A stretch of DNA of 64,000 bases. Source: Carpediemonas membranifera (lineage: Eukaryota; Fornicata). This document shows positions 29,167 through 38,131 of this stretch, one piece after another. The translations under genes were made by a program, and so were the position numbers. Numbering within the stretch: position 1 is the first letter of the stretch; the number at the start of each line of letters is the position of its first letter. Location of the stretch: positions 124,001-188,000 of the forward strand of contig JAHDYR010000066.1 of NCBI GenBank assembly GCA_019828565.1, written 5' to 3'. A model generated the notes under the pieces. The model ran no database searches and was not told the origin of the DNA. It saw nothing but the letters and a program-made list of their open reading frames with translations.

Positions 29167-30942
29167 CTACTCCCTGAGCCCCTGCACCTCCGCCAGGACC
29201 TCCCGGACCATCGCCCCGATGTTGCCAAGGATGTTGGCCTGGCAGTCGACGTCGGACATCAGTACGTCCAGATGCTCCCTCGCCGAGCACGCCACGGAGT
29301 TCAGTGCGCCCTCGAGCATGATCTTCTCGTCCCGCGCCTTCTTGAGCAGGTCCGACTCCGTGTCCGCCGACCGGGCCGCCAGCGCCTTCCTCGTACTCTC
29401 GAGCTGGGCGTAGAGCTCGGCGTTCTGCTCGGCCGCGCGGTGCTGCTCCAATCGCCGCGCCCGCTCGGCCTCGTCGAGCTCGGTCATGGCGTTCTTGAGC
29501 TGAGTCAGGAGCCCTCCGCTGCCGGCGTCGATCTTGTTCTCGAGGACCTTGATCTCCTCGTACGCCGCCTTCAGCTCCTCCATGGCCTCCTCTTTCTGGG
29601 CAATCGCCTCCTCGGTCGCCTCAGCGTCACCCAGGTTCTGGTCTTCGATGACCTTCTTAAGGTGCGCGATCTCGGCCTTGAGGTCGGCAATGAAGGCATC
29701 CCCCTCCTCGGCCTCACTGCCCCCGTCCACGGCCGTCTCCGGCGCTGCTCCGCCCTGTGCATCTGTTGCTGGTGCTCTCATGGGCCCTGAATGGAGCAGT
29801 CGCCCCATCTCCTCGAGCTGCACCGCGATCGTCTCGTTCGCAGCGCTCAGCTCGCTCTTCAGACGCTCGACCTCCTCGGCCGTCTGACTCTCCCTCAACA
29901 GGGCTAGACGGAGCTCTGCCCTCCTCCTGGCGGCGTCCGCGGCCTCAACCTTGTCCGCCATCGCCGAGAGCTCGCCCTGCTTCGAATCCAGTCTGGCCAG
30001 CAGGTCTGAGACCTCCTCTGTCGGGCTGCTGAGGGTCTCGCCCCTCTCGTGCAGGGCCTTGGTATCCGACTCGAGCATGGCGACGACGAGGTCGAGCTCG
30101 GCCTGCTTATCTCCGATCTCACTGGACAGCACGTCCACATCGGCCTGCAGGCTGGTGTTCTCGGCCTCGAGCTCGACCAGTCGCTTGGCCATCTCCTGGT
30201 AGTCCTCGAGCTGGCCCTGGGCGGCTGTGAGCTCCACTCTAAGGCCCAGCACGGCCTGCGCGTCGACGTCTGCCTCCTTCTCACGACGGAGCCGGTCGGC
30301 CTGGGTGCGGAGCTCCTTGTTGATGCCCTTCAGCGAGTCATACTCCCGTCTGAGCGAGTGGTACGCCCCCTGCATCTCGAGCAGCTCCTTGTCCGACGTC
30401 GTCTTCACCCGGGACAGCCGGCTCTCCGTCTGCTGTGTCAGCATCATCACCTGATCGTTTCTGTCGGCCAAACTGGCCTTGAGCTCCGCCACGGCGTCCT
30501 GCAGCGGCCTGGTTTCTCGCGCTATGCGTCTCTCGACAGAGATGGTCGCGTCCTCGAGCTCCTCGCGGAGACTCCGCGTCTCGATGTCCAGGTGTGCCAG
30601 TCTGTCCTTGTACTCGTTGATGGTCTCGTTGGCCACCTGGTTCTTCTTCCGTTCGTCGGATATTTGGACTTGGAGAACGTTGGTTGTTCGAACCTGGCTC
30701 TCAAACCGCTGCTGAAGGGCCGAAAGTTGGTGCCGCAGCTTCTTGATCTCCATTGCCTCGTTGCCGCTGAGCTGATCGAACACCAGCTCCTCTGTGCCGA
30801 CAGTACGGGGTGATGGCGGCTCCATCTGCAGCTGCGTAGCTTTGGCGACGGAGAGGATGTCGCGAGCTTTTTGGAGCTTATCCAGTGTGGCGACACGTCG
30901 GTCGAATTCGGCCGTGCTTTCCGGTGATGCCCCAAGCTCCAT
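29167..30942 (-). CDS. Long coiled-coil protein, uncharacterised
   Basis: 591 aa from ATG 30942 (MELGASPESTAEFDRR). Almost the entire length from about residue 60 is heptad-patterned coiled coil rich in Glu, Lys, Leu and Ala (IKKLRHQLSALQQRFESQV through EEIKVLENKIDAGSGGLL), broken by a short Ala/Gly/Pro stretch near residue 400. No motor, kinase or membrane domain. Likely a structural or tethering protein (cytoskeletal, Golgi or basal body), which cannot be decided from sequence. Divergently transcribed from CDC5 with 142 bp between starts. Confidence 0.8.
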   Translation of the reverse strand: MELGASPESTAEFDRRVATLDKLQKARDILSVAKATQLQMEPPSPRTVGTEELVFDQLSGNEAMEIKKLRHQLSALQQRFESQVRTTNVLQVQISDERKKNQVANETINEYKDRLAHLDIETRSLREELEDATISVERRIARETRPLQDAVAELKASLADRNDQVMMLTQQTESRLSRVKTTSDKELLEMQGAYHSLRREYDSLKGINKELRTQADRLRREKEADVDAQAVLGLRVELTAAQGQLEDYQEMAKRLVELEAENTSLQADVDVLSSEIGDKQAELDLVVAMLESDTKALHERGETLSSPTEEVSDLLARLDSKQGELSAMADKVEAADAARRRAELRLALLRESQTAEEVERLKSELSAANETIAVQLEEMGRLLHSGPMRAPATDAQGGAAPETAVDGGSEAEEGDAFIADLKAEIAHLKKVIEDQNLGDAEATEEAIAQKEEAMEELKAAYEEIKVLENKIDAGSGGLLTQLKNAMTELDEAERARRLEQHRAAEQNAELYAQLESTRKALAARSADTESDLLKKARDEKIMLEGALNSVACSAREHLDVLMSDVDCQANILGNIGAMVREVLAEVQGLRE

Positions 30943-31084
30943 GCGATGGGTTTTGTCAGCCGGAAAAGAAACGCGACATCTAAAGGCGGCTGAGGTGAGC
31001 GAAGCTTGCCGTGCCTACTGGAGTGACTCTTTGACCACTTGCACGCCCGTAAAAACTATTCGCAGTTTATGCCTGACGAGCCAA

Positions 31085-32374
31085 ATGCTGATCATCAAGG
31101 GCGGTGTTTGGACTTCCACGGAAGATGAGGTTCTCAAAGCAGCAGTAGCAAAGTATGGGACAAATCAGTGGCAGCGAATTGCGTCCTTGATCCGAACCAA
31201 GACAGCAAAGCTTTGCAAGGCCCGCTGGTACTCCTGGCTTGATCCTACAATCAAAAAGACTGACTGGAAGTCTGAGGAAGAGCAAAAGCTTCTCATGGCT
31301 GTCCGTATGCGTCCCAATCAGTGGCAGGACATCGCCTCGATCGTCAACCAAGGCAACGAGGTCCTATCACGCCGCACCCCCGAGCAGTGTCGCGAGCACT
31401 ATGTGCGCATGTCCTCCCGTATCGCCCAGCAGGAGGATTCCGTGGATGCTGCAGACATCCTCCCGCTCGAGGCCCTGCCCGCCCGGGGCACGGAGGGAGA
31501 GCCGGGGCCCGACGAGCAAGACATGCTGCTTGAGGCGCGGGCCAGGATGGCCAACACAAAGGGCAAGAAGGCCAAGCGGCTCGAGCGGGAACGGCTGATG
31601 GATCGTGGGCGGCGGCAGGCGATGCTGGCCAAGCGAAGGGAGATGGCCGGCCGTGGGCAGGCCATGGGGGCCATACGACGCACCAGCAAGGCCTGGGACA
31701 TCGACTACGCCACGGAGATCCCGTTCGAGCACGCGCCCCCGCCTGGTCTGTTCCAGAGTACCGAGGCCGAGCTCAAAAAGGGCCAGCTGCTGCGGAAGCC
31801 CAAGCAGGATAGCAAGGAAGAGGAGAAGAAGGACAGCGGCGTTCGGCGGACGGACATTGACGGCATTGACCTCGAGGACATCACACGCGTTACTCTGCCG
31901 AAGACCAAGACACGCGACGCAGTTTCCGTGGACGTCAAGCTGCAGCCACAGGCCGCCACACATGCCCATGTCCGTCCAACAGTGGGCAAGTCAACGATGG
32001 CCGACCGGGGCTGGACGGCCGGCCGGGTCGGGGTCGAGACCGTGACGAGGACGCCCGAGGAGTGTCTGGCTGAGGCTGGCCGCATGGTGCAGCGGGCCGT
32101 GGCGGCAGACGACACGACATACGGGCCCGACCCGGTCCCCGCCCTCCCCATGGCCGTCGTGCTGGGGGAGGTCGTGCGACTAACTAAGCTGGCCAGGGCC
32201 AGGGCGAAAGGGCACCGGGCCCGGACGACAGACGCGATACAGGACCACACTGCCGCTGTGGACCACTATATGGCCCTCAGAGCTGGCCTCGCGGACAGGC
32301 GGTGCGAGTTGGCGGCACTGCGTCATGCCGCTGAGCTCGAGAAGTCCGCGGCAGAGCGCAGGGCAGCCCGCTGA
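31085..32374 (+). CDS. CDC5: CDC5/CEF1-like splicing factor
   Basis: Core component of the Prp19/NineTeen complex that activates the spliceosome. 429 aa from ATG 31085 (MLIIKGGVWTSTEDEVLK). Two N-terminal Myb repeats with their tryptophans: IKGGVWTSTEDEVLKAAV...NQWQRIASL...ARWYSWLDP and DWKSEEEQKLLM...NQWQDIASIV. The conserved ARARMANTKGKKAKRLERE segment lies near residues 150-170 and DIDYATEIPFEHAPPPGLF near 208-225, both diagnostic of CDC5. Shorter than the human protein (802 aa): the C-terminal half is mostly missing. A maintained splicing factor fits the many tiny introns here. Confidence 0.95.
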   Translation: MLIIKGGVWTSTEDEVLKAAVAKYGTNQWQRIASLIRTKTAKLCKARWYSWLDPTIKKTDWKSEEEQKLLMAVRMRPNQWQDIASIVNQGNEVLSRRTPEQCREHYVRMSSRIAQQEDSVDAADILPLEALPARGTEGEPGPDEQDMLLEARARMANTKGKKAKRLERERLMDRGRRQAMLAKRREMAGRGQAMGAIRRTSKAWDIDYATEIPFEHAPPPGLFQSTEAELKKGQLLRKPKQDSKEEEKKDSGVRRTDIDGIDLEDITRVTLPKTKTRDAVSVDVKLQPQAATHAHVRPTVGKSTMADRGWTAGRVGVETVTRTPEECLAEAGRMVQRAVAADDTTYGPDPVPALPMAVVLGEVVRLTKLARARAKGHRARTTDAIQDHTAAVDHYMALRAGLADRRCELAALRHAAELEKSAAERRAAR

Positions 32375-32582
32375 GACATGGTTAGGGTCATGGTTGTCGA
32401 TATGACACTATATTATTGGTGTTGGTAAATGTTCGCCATCGTTGACCGCGGAAGAATAATCCGGACCACAAATTATCTGAGTTGACACGGGTCAAGGATG
32501 GTCGTCGGCATGTCATCGGCGGTTAGACGGCGGGTGCATGCAGGGAGTACTAGGTTTACAAAGACAAAGGTTACAGAGAGGG

Positions 32583-33228
32583 CTAGTTGATAAGGCTGCT
32601 GATCATTCGCGACAACGACTTGACGGGGTTCGGCCACGAGCAGCCGACGTGCACGTCCGCGTAGTGCAGCTCCCGGCTATTGGGGAATGCGCGGCGGGGG
32701 CTGTCTGAGGGGATTGTGGCCTGGGACAGCGTCGGGAGAGATACCATGGAGGATGTCGCGGACGGGACGAAGTTCAGGCGCTGGATCGTGGCGGCATCTA
32801 GCTCTACATACTCGTCTTCTTGCTGATCGAACGATGCCCCGTCGATCTCGACGTTGTACCGGTTTGTGAATCGTTGAGCGCCCTTGGCCAATTCTTGCTC
32901 ACGGCGCTTGGAGGCGCGTTTCGGGTGTATAATCTCTTCTAAACGGCTTGGAGTGATGTTCAAGATCTTGCACACCTCCTTTTCCTTGTAGCCCACGCGC
33001 AGCAGCTGGGTAACAGATAATTCAATCGATACCGACCTTGTAGATGCGTGACTTCAGGCGTTCTTCGGATTTGCTATGGGTTGCAGACGAATGCGACGTG
33101 TGAGAGGTGTTAGACGCCTCGCTAGTTCGACGTTCTCGCATTCCAATGCTGATCTGCCTCGACTCGAGCCATTCCAATCGACTCCGCCGAGATTCATGCA
33201 GATACCACAAAGATCGCCTCTCTGACAT
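32583..33228 (-). CDS. Small protein with HTH-like helix pair, unknown
   Basis: Exon 1 33228-33037 (MSERRSLWYLHESRRSRLEW) and exon 2 33005-32583 joined over a 31-nt intron (donor GTCGGT, end CTGTTACCCAG) give 204 aa. The junction reads SRIYK then LLRVGYKEKEVCKILNITPS, whose GYKEKEVCKILNITPSRLEE looks like a helix-turn-helix of the kind in sigma-like and tetramerising DNA-binding proteins. The rest is polar. The donor departs from the usual GTATGT, but the alternative GTATCG four bases on breaks the frame. I can propose DNA binding only as inference. Confidence 0.6.
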
Positions 33229-33343
33229 GACCCATGGGGTCACCACACTGGTACCAGGATCAATCCGAATATTAGATAGTTTTCGAAATTGGTCAAAAGA
33301 TTCAATAATCGAATCACGAAAAGTAATCAAAAACAAAATGGCT

Positions 33344-34783
33344 TTAAAGATCCGAGAAGAACGATGCCCGCTTTTGGGCAAGCACGTCGAACTTGCGGCT
33401 CTTACCACGCTTCTTCCGCTTCCTATAGACCTCCTCCTCCTCCTCCTCCGAGTCGGACCCGTCCTCAGTGGCCACGCCCTCGCCGTCCCCCTCAGCATCA
33501 TCAGCCTTCTCGTCTCCCCCAGCATCCTCCTCGGCCTCGACGGCATCGTCGTCGATAGCCAGCAGCCCGGCGTCGCTGTCGGACGCGTCGCTGTAGTCCC
33601 GCACGGTGGGCTTGGCCTCCGCCATGACCAGCATCAGGTCGATCACCCACACGCCCCTGCTGTTCAGCACGGCGAGCAGGCCGTCCGCCGCCCGGTGCAC
33701 GGCATCGAACCCGGCAGCCTCGTCCTCAAGCATAATCCGGTCGACGACGAACGCCTTCTTGACGAGAGACCCGACGACGACGTTGGAGTCCGTAGCGACC
33801 ACCAGCCCGCAGTCAGCCACAGCGATGCTCCTCACAGCCCACTGGAGGGGGATCTGTGTGGGCCGGTACGTGTGGCCGTACTGGTAAGGGTCGTGGGTCG
33901 CGTTCTCCCGCACACAGGCCCGACGCCGGTCCGCAAGGTCGATGGAGCTGGCGATGAGCTTGGAGAGGTTGAATGTGTAAATGTTCCCGGCCGTGTCGGT
34001 TTCGATGGTGCCGACGATGAAGCGCTTGCTGTCGAGCCTGGTGATGCACGTAACGTCTTGGTCCAGGAAGCAGAATGGCGTGTACCGCTTCATACTCACG
34101 ATGACATCGGACTTCCTCTTGATGCTGAGCGGCGTGATGGCGCCGTTGTTGGACACGGTGACGACGGTCTGCCGGCCGTGCGCCCCATCGACCAGGAGCA
34201 TGTCGTTCACCTCGTCCTCGTTCTCACTGTTGTCCACAGTGCACACAACAGTCACCTTAGGGCCATCCACGGCGTAGAGCACGAACTCCCCCTGCTCGTC
34301 GCCCGTGACGAAGCAATCGTCCGTAACCCAGCAGGTCGTCGAGACTGGCTCCTCGACAGTGGTGGCCCAGACCCGTCTGAGGACAGGGGAGCCATCCTTC
34401 GTTGTCCGCTCGAGAAGGTGGAGGGTCTTTCTGGCACAGGCCAGGATGCGGGTCCTGTTGGGCGAAACACGGACGTGATGGATAATATGAATGGGCGCAG
34501 AGCCTTCAGCTTCACTCTTCTTGCCAATATTCATGGCGCATTCGTCCACAAACTCGTCCCACGGGCTATACACAACTACTTCACCAAGGATATTGCCCGT
34601 GACGAGCATTTCCTCGTCAATAGCAAGATCACTGGCGGTAATAGCAGCAAACCCGTCGTTTGAGAAGGTCAGTGCTGGCTCCATCAGTCTTGATTGTGCA
34701 CACGCCCAACTGGCTTCTTGGTGCAGTTTATGTGCGTCTGTTACGCGCTCATCTGTCGTCCATTGCCGGCGTTTGAAGCTCAT
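33344..34783 (-). CDS. WD40 protein, WDR55/Jip5-like
   Basis: 479 aa from ATG 34783 (MSFKRRQWTTDERVTDAH). Degenerate WD40 blades run from about residue 50 to 390 (LVTGNILGEVVVYSPWDEF, CFVTGDEQGEFVLYAVDG, FIVGTIETDTAGNIYTFNL). An acidic Ser/Asp/Glu tail ends in a basic patch KRKKRGKSRKFDVL and the terminal FFSDL, the layout of WDR55/Jip5, nucleolar proteins needed for 60S biogenesis. The assignment rests on architecture and the C-terminal motif. An ATG further upstream is in frame but reads through a dispersed repeat (34816-34844). A degraded copy of its first codons is at 37724-37793. Confidence 0.6.
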   Translation of the reverse strand: MSFKRRQWTTDERVTDAHKLHQEASWACAQSRLMEPALTFSNDGFAAITASDLAIDEEMLVTGNILGEVVVYSPWDEFVDECAMNIGKKSEAEGSAPIHIIHHVRVSPNRTRILACARKTLHLLERTTKDGSPVLRRVWATTVEEPVSTTCWVTDDCFVTGDEQGEFVLYAVDGPKVTVVCTVDNSENEDEVNDMLLVDGAHGRQTVVTVSNNGAITPLSIKRKSDVIVSMKRYTPFCFLDQDVTCITRLDSKRFIVGTIETDTAGNIYTFNLSKLIASSIDLADRRRACVRENATHDPYQYGHTYRPTQIPLQWAVRSIAVADCGLVVATDSNVVVGSLVKKAFVVDRIMLEDEAAGFDAVHRAADGLLAVLNSRGVWVIDLMLVMAEAKPTVRDYSDASDSDAGLLAIDDDAVEAEEDAGGDEKADDAEGDGEGVATEDGSDSEEEEEEVYRKRKKRGKSRKFDVLAQKRASFFSDL

Positions 34784-34815
34784 GTCGTCGTCGTCTTCGT
34801 CATCTTCGTACTTCG

Positions 34816-34844
34816 GACTCAGTAATTCTAATCCTGCGCGGCAC
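34816..34844 (-). repeat. Dispersed ~30-bp repeat, copy A (5' flank of the WDR55-like gene)
   Basis: Reads on the minus strand GTGCCGCGCAGGATTAGAAT then TACTGAGTCC. Near-identical copies lie at 35587-35619 and 37934-37966 on the plus strand. Probably the original site, because copies of the adjacent WDR55-like start codon region are also found at the second locus. Confidence 0.75.
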
Positions 34845-34962
34845 ACTGTGATGGGGCGCTGCTAGGGTCGAATGGCGCAGCTGAGCGCATTCCTGGTCCT
34901 CAACAGGGCATTTGGGCATCTCTTTACACTTTTTGCGCAGATCTGACAATACAATCGACGAG

Positions 34963-35481
34963 ATGGTAAAGACTCTCATAGTCCTCGGGAGCGGTGGGCA
35001 TACGGCTGAAATGATGCATCTGCTCACACAAGTTGATACTGATGATATTGCACCCAGATACTATGTACACGCCGACAGCGACGCCCAATCTTCTCAGAAG
35101 GCCGTATCGTTTGAGGAGAAGAACGGCGGGAAAGACTATATTATCAAATCGATTCCTCGCGCTCGATCTGTAGGTCAGAGCTACTTTACTAGCATTTTTA
35201 CGACGCTCTACGCCTTCATCTTCGCCTTTGTCTTGATTCTGAGGATACGACCGAAGCTGCTCCTCACAGACGGCCCGGGCACGGCCCTGCCACTCGTCTA
35301 CTCCGCCTTCTTCCTCCGTTTCATCGGCCAGCGCTGCCGGATAATCTTTGTCGAGTCGTTCTGCCGCGTCGAGTCACTTTCGTTGGCAGGGAGGCTCTGC
35401 AAACCTGTTGTCGACCGATTCATCGTGCACTGGCCGTCCCTGAAGACCCAGGGCGAGTATGTCCCGGGCCTGTTGTTCTGA
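34963..35481 (+). CDS. ALG14: ALG14-like subunit of UDP-GlcNAc transferase
   Basis: With ALG13 it adds the second GlcNAc to dolichol-PP-GlcNAc on the cytosolic face of the ER. 172 aa from ATG 34963 (MVKTLIVLGSGGHTAEMM). Family signatures: LGSGGHTAEM, SIPRARSVGQSY, LLTDGPGTALP, IFVESFCRVESLSLAGRLC and VHWPSLK. A hydrophobic stretch TTLYAFIFAFVLILRI lies near residues 80-95. The usual N-terminal membrane anchor before the nucleotide-binding loop is absent: the first Met lies directly at the first strand. Either anchoring uses the internal helix, or a 5' exon is missed. Confidence 0.93.
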   Translation: MVKTLIVLGSGGHTAEMMHLLTQVDTDDIAPRYYVHADSDAQSSQKAVSFEEKNGGKDYIIKSIPRARSVGQSYFTSIFTTLYAFIFAFVLILRIRPKLLLTDGPGTALPLVYSAFFLRFIGQRCRIIFVESFCRVESLSLAGRLCKPVVDRFIVHWPSLKTQGEYVPGLLF

Positions 35482-35586
35482 GCCTTTGGAGCCCCGGGAT
35501 TGGTCAGAAAGAGGTCCGTTGTTGTAGGTAAATGGGCATAGGCGCGTATGGTCGACTGGTATGCTCTGTTGCACGGCAGTACAGCT

Positions 35587-35619
35587 GTGCCGCGCAGGAT
35601 AAGAATACTTGAGTCCAAA
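35587..35619 (+). repeat. Dispersed ~33-bp repeat, copy C (left of the Fanzor-like gene)
   Basis: GTGCCGCGCAGGATAAGAAT followed by ACTTGAGTCCAAA. The surrounding gap 35482-35783 (302 bp, between ALG14 and the Fanzor-like stop codon) holds nothing else that I recognise. Same orientation as copy B at 37934, so the two bracket the Fanzor-like gene as direct repeats. Confidence 0.7.
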
Positions 35620-35783
35620 ACACAGTGATCCAAGCAGCATCAGGATCGCAGTGTGGTTCATCATACTCTATCAATCGTGCGCAGCATATCACGCGCGCTG
35701 CAGCGCGTGCTGGCTCAACTTGGCAAGTTAATGATAGCGAGGAAGAGCACCTCTCTGGGAGTCGTAGTGGAAAGGAGATTGCA

Positions 35784-37567
35784 CTATCTGATCTGAAGTT
35801 GCATCGAAGGTGCACCAAAGGATGTTCTCGCTGGCGCTCTTATCTCGGTGAGAGAGATTGAGAAGTATGTCTCTCTCTGCTCGGGATGCCGACGTAGCCG
35901 TTCAACGCGCCATGGAGCTCCCTCGCACGCGGGATTCTGGCAGAGCATGGTGCGGTGTGTGTGCACCACACGTCTGAAGTGTGCTTTGCAGTATGGGCAC
36001 ACGATGGAAGTGCGGAATTCCGAGACCATCGTGACAGTCACGACGACGTTGTGCCGGAGCATGATGCCAGGAAGAGCCCGAGCAAAGTGGCGGTACGGAG
36101 CACAGGAGGGAGTACCGGCGGAACCAAACAGTGCAGCCCCATACGCGACTTCGAGGTGAATGGGCTCCGGGGGGCGCCCGCCGAGATCATCCAGGAGTTG
36201 ACGTCCAGCCCGGGCGAAGTGCTTCTGGCGCAGACAGTGATTGGCAAAAGTCGCACGGCGGAAACACTTTCTCGTCCCCTCGTTGATGATCTGAACGATG
36301 TTCTCATGGACAAACCTAATCGACTGTTTGAGAGCCTCTAGACTTGTCGTTTTGAACGATGCTGCGCTCATATTCACGCGGAAAGAGGGGGTGGCAGTGT
36401 AGCCGCCCAGCGACCGAGCACCAGGGTCGAAGCCCATGAGAGCTTGAATGTCCGGGGCAGGAGTAGCCTCGGCGTCGTCCTGACCGAGCCGAGCCCGCTT
36501 GTTGCTGCTACCTTTTTGTACGTGGGCCGGTCAGCCACCCGACCGCCACGGTATTTCTCGCGACCCACCCAAACCGTCACAGCAACAGAGACCCCGTCAG
36601 TCTTCACAGAGAGCACTCTGCGGAGCTTGGTGATGTCGCCGTGATCACGCTCGTATTCAGCCACCTGCTCGTCGGTCAAATTCTTGGTTGCTGACCAATT
36701 CACGTGCACACGCAGGCGCCTCTTCATCGCTGGGGTGAGCGCTGTTACTCCGCGCTCGAGGGTCATGAACCCAGGCCTGACCGGTGCCATCGGAATGAGC
36801 TTCGGCTCTGGCAGGGCCTGACTGAGCTCGAGGTTCACGGCACGAGTGAGTGTGACCAGCTTGGTCACTGCAGCACTCATGCGCGTGACGCACGACAGCA
36901 CGCCGACGAGGGCCTCGGCCACGGTACCAGTGCGACCCACCCGTTGCCCCTCGGGCGATGCATGCATTTGAGGATGATACCTGTCATGATCGGCGGCTAT
37001 GGCGGCAACCTCAGTGTCGAGCTCGCCTAGGGTGTCGAGAAAATCCTGTCGAACACCCGGCTGATCATGGAGGAGCGGACGCACCCGTTCTAATCCAGCA
37101 CGAAGACGGGTCAGGTACCCGGGTGACGCGCGCGAGAGCCTGACCCGGGTGGCTGTGGAGTACTCGCCCAACCAGGTGTCAAATGGCTTGCACAAGCCAA
37201 GGTAGCTATAAGCCGTGACGAAGTCCTGGACGAGTGGGGTTATGTCAGGGTCCCTCCACATCGCCAGGTCGCCAATCCACCTGCACCGATCCGCTGCCTT
37301 TGCCTTCGACACCTTTTGCTGAGCAATGCTGACGATCTGCTTGAGGACCTCCTGGTCGAACAGGTTGACCATCCTCGGTGGGGTCAACGCGTGCGCAGAT
37401 GCAGAGACGCACGCAAGCAGGCAAGTGAATGTGTACTTAGCCTGCGTGAAAGAACGCATGCCGGGTTCAAGATTTCCTCGCCGCGGCGCGTTGTTATCGC
37501 CTCCACCGTTAATCTCGCAAATGGCCTTGTTAACGGAAGCCTTCACCGTGTATATCTTGGAAGGCAT
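35784..37567 (-). pseudogene. Fanzor-like (eukaryotic TnpB-type) RuvC nuclease, frameshifted and probably decayed
   Basis: Eukaryotic relative of IS200/605 TnpB, RNA-guided DNA nucleases carried by mobile elements. ATG 37567 (MPSKIYTVKASVNKAI). The N-terminal ~340 residues end in RVLSVKTDGVSVAVTVWVGR, matching the TDGVSV strand before the RuvC core. The frame then breaks in the 5-base T run at 36513-36517 (A run on the coding strand, TAC AAA AAG). The next frame (-1) carries RuvC-I GFDPGARSLGGYTA at about 36434, a helical segment, LEVAYGAALFGSAG, and SEFRTSIVCPYCKAHF...CQNPAC, the TS-zinc-ribbon signature with a nearby Glu. The expected RuvC-III Asp after the zinc ribbon (WNRDVxAxxN) is not seen; the sequence reads WRVERLRRH. 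The relic call is strong on family, less so on inactivity. Confidence 0.72.
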
Positions 37568-37723
37568 TGGAGTCTATTGAGCTGCCTGCATCGATCATTT
37601 CTTTTCAGGGTTCATCAGCTGGCAGCATCCCTCAAAACACAAGAAACCAGCATCATACAACACAAAGCGTCTTTACTACCAGCTACAACCGCTTTCCACC
37701 ACTAGTGTCTCTCTCTCACAACA

Positions 37724-37793
37724 GACGAAGATGACGACGACGACATGAGCTTCAGACGCCAGCAATGGACGACAGATGAGCGCGTAACAGACG
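37724..37793 (+). pseudogene. Relic of the first codons of the WDR55-like gene
   Basis: About 70 bp nearly identical to the 5' coding region of the WDR55-like gene: a GACGAAGATGACGACGACGA run, ATG at 37745, then MSFRRQQWTTDERVTD against MSFKRRQWTTDERVTD. Similarity stops after the codons for VTD. The following in-frame sequence is Arg/Gln rich and unrelated. Between 37568 and 38136 there is no complete gene, only such fragments. Confidence 0.8.
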
Positions 37794-37933
37794 AGCACAG
37801 ACGCGAAAGAAGACAGCAGCGTTCGACACAGACGATGGACGACAGACGACGCATCTTTTCGTGCAGACCGACGACTGAAAGCACGACAGCCCGATGGTAC
37901 AGACGAGGGCTGAAGTGGGTGAGTGGAGGTAGT

Positions 37934-37966
37934 GTGCTGCGCAGGATTAGAATTGTTGAGTCTAAA
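37934..37966 (+). repeat. Dispersed ~33-bp repeat, copy B (right of the Fanzor-like gene)
   Basis: GTGCTGCGCAGGATTAGAAT followed by TGTTGAGTCTAAA. Same orientation as 35587-35619 and opposite to 34816-34844. Here it lies downstream of the WDR55-like start-codon relic, the reverse of the order at the intact locus, so at least one rearrangement took place. Confidence 0.75.
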
Positions 37967-38049
37967 CAATCGCCGACGCCCTCATGTCCGCTACCCTTCT
38001 GGTGTACGACAGGTGGGATGTCAGACTGAACCTGTTCAGCCCTCTGGAG

Positions 38050-38115
38050 TTCATCCCAGGGGGGTCGACAGCTTAAGTCACCTTTACATGAATCCTCCAC
38101 ATAAACCTCAAAATC
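38050..38115 (+). repeat. Dispersed ~65-bp element, second copy
   Basis: TTCATCCCAGGGGGGTCGAC then AGCTTAAG and TTTACATGAA; diverged copy of 29013-29080. It ends about 16 bp before the target-site duplication of the retrotransposon. Confidence 0.6.
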
Positions 38116-38131
38116 TCTAATACAATACCAC

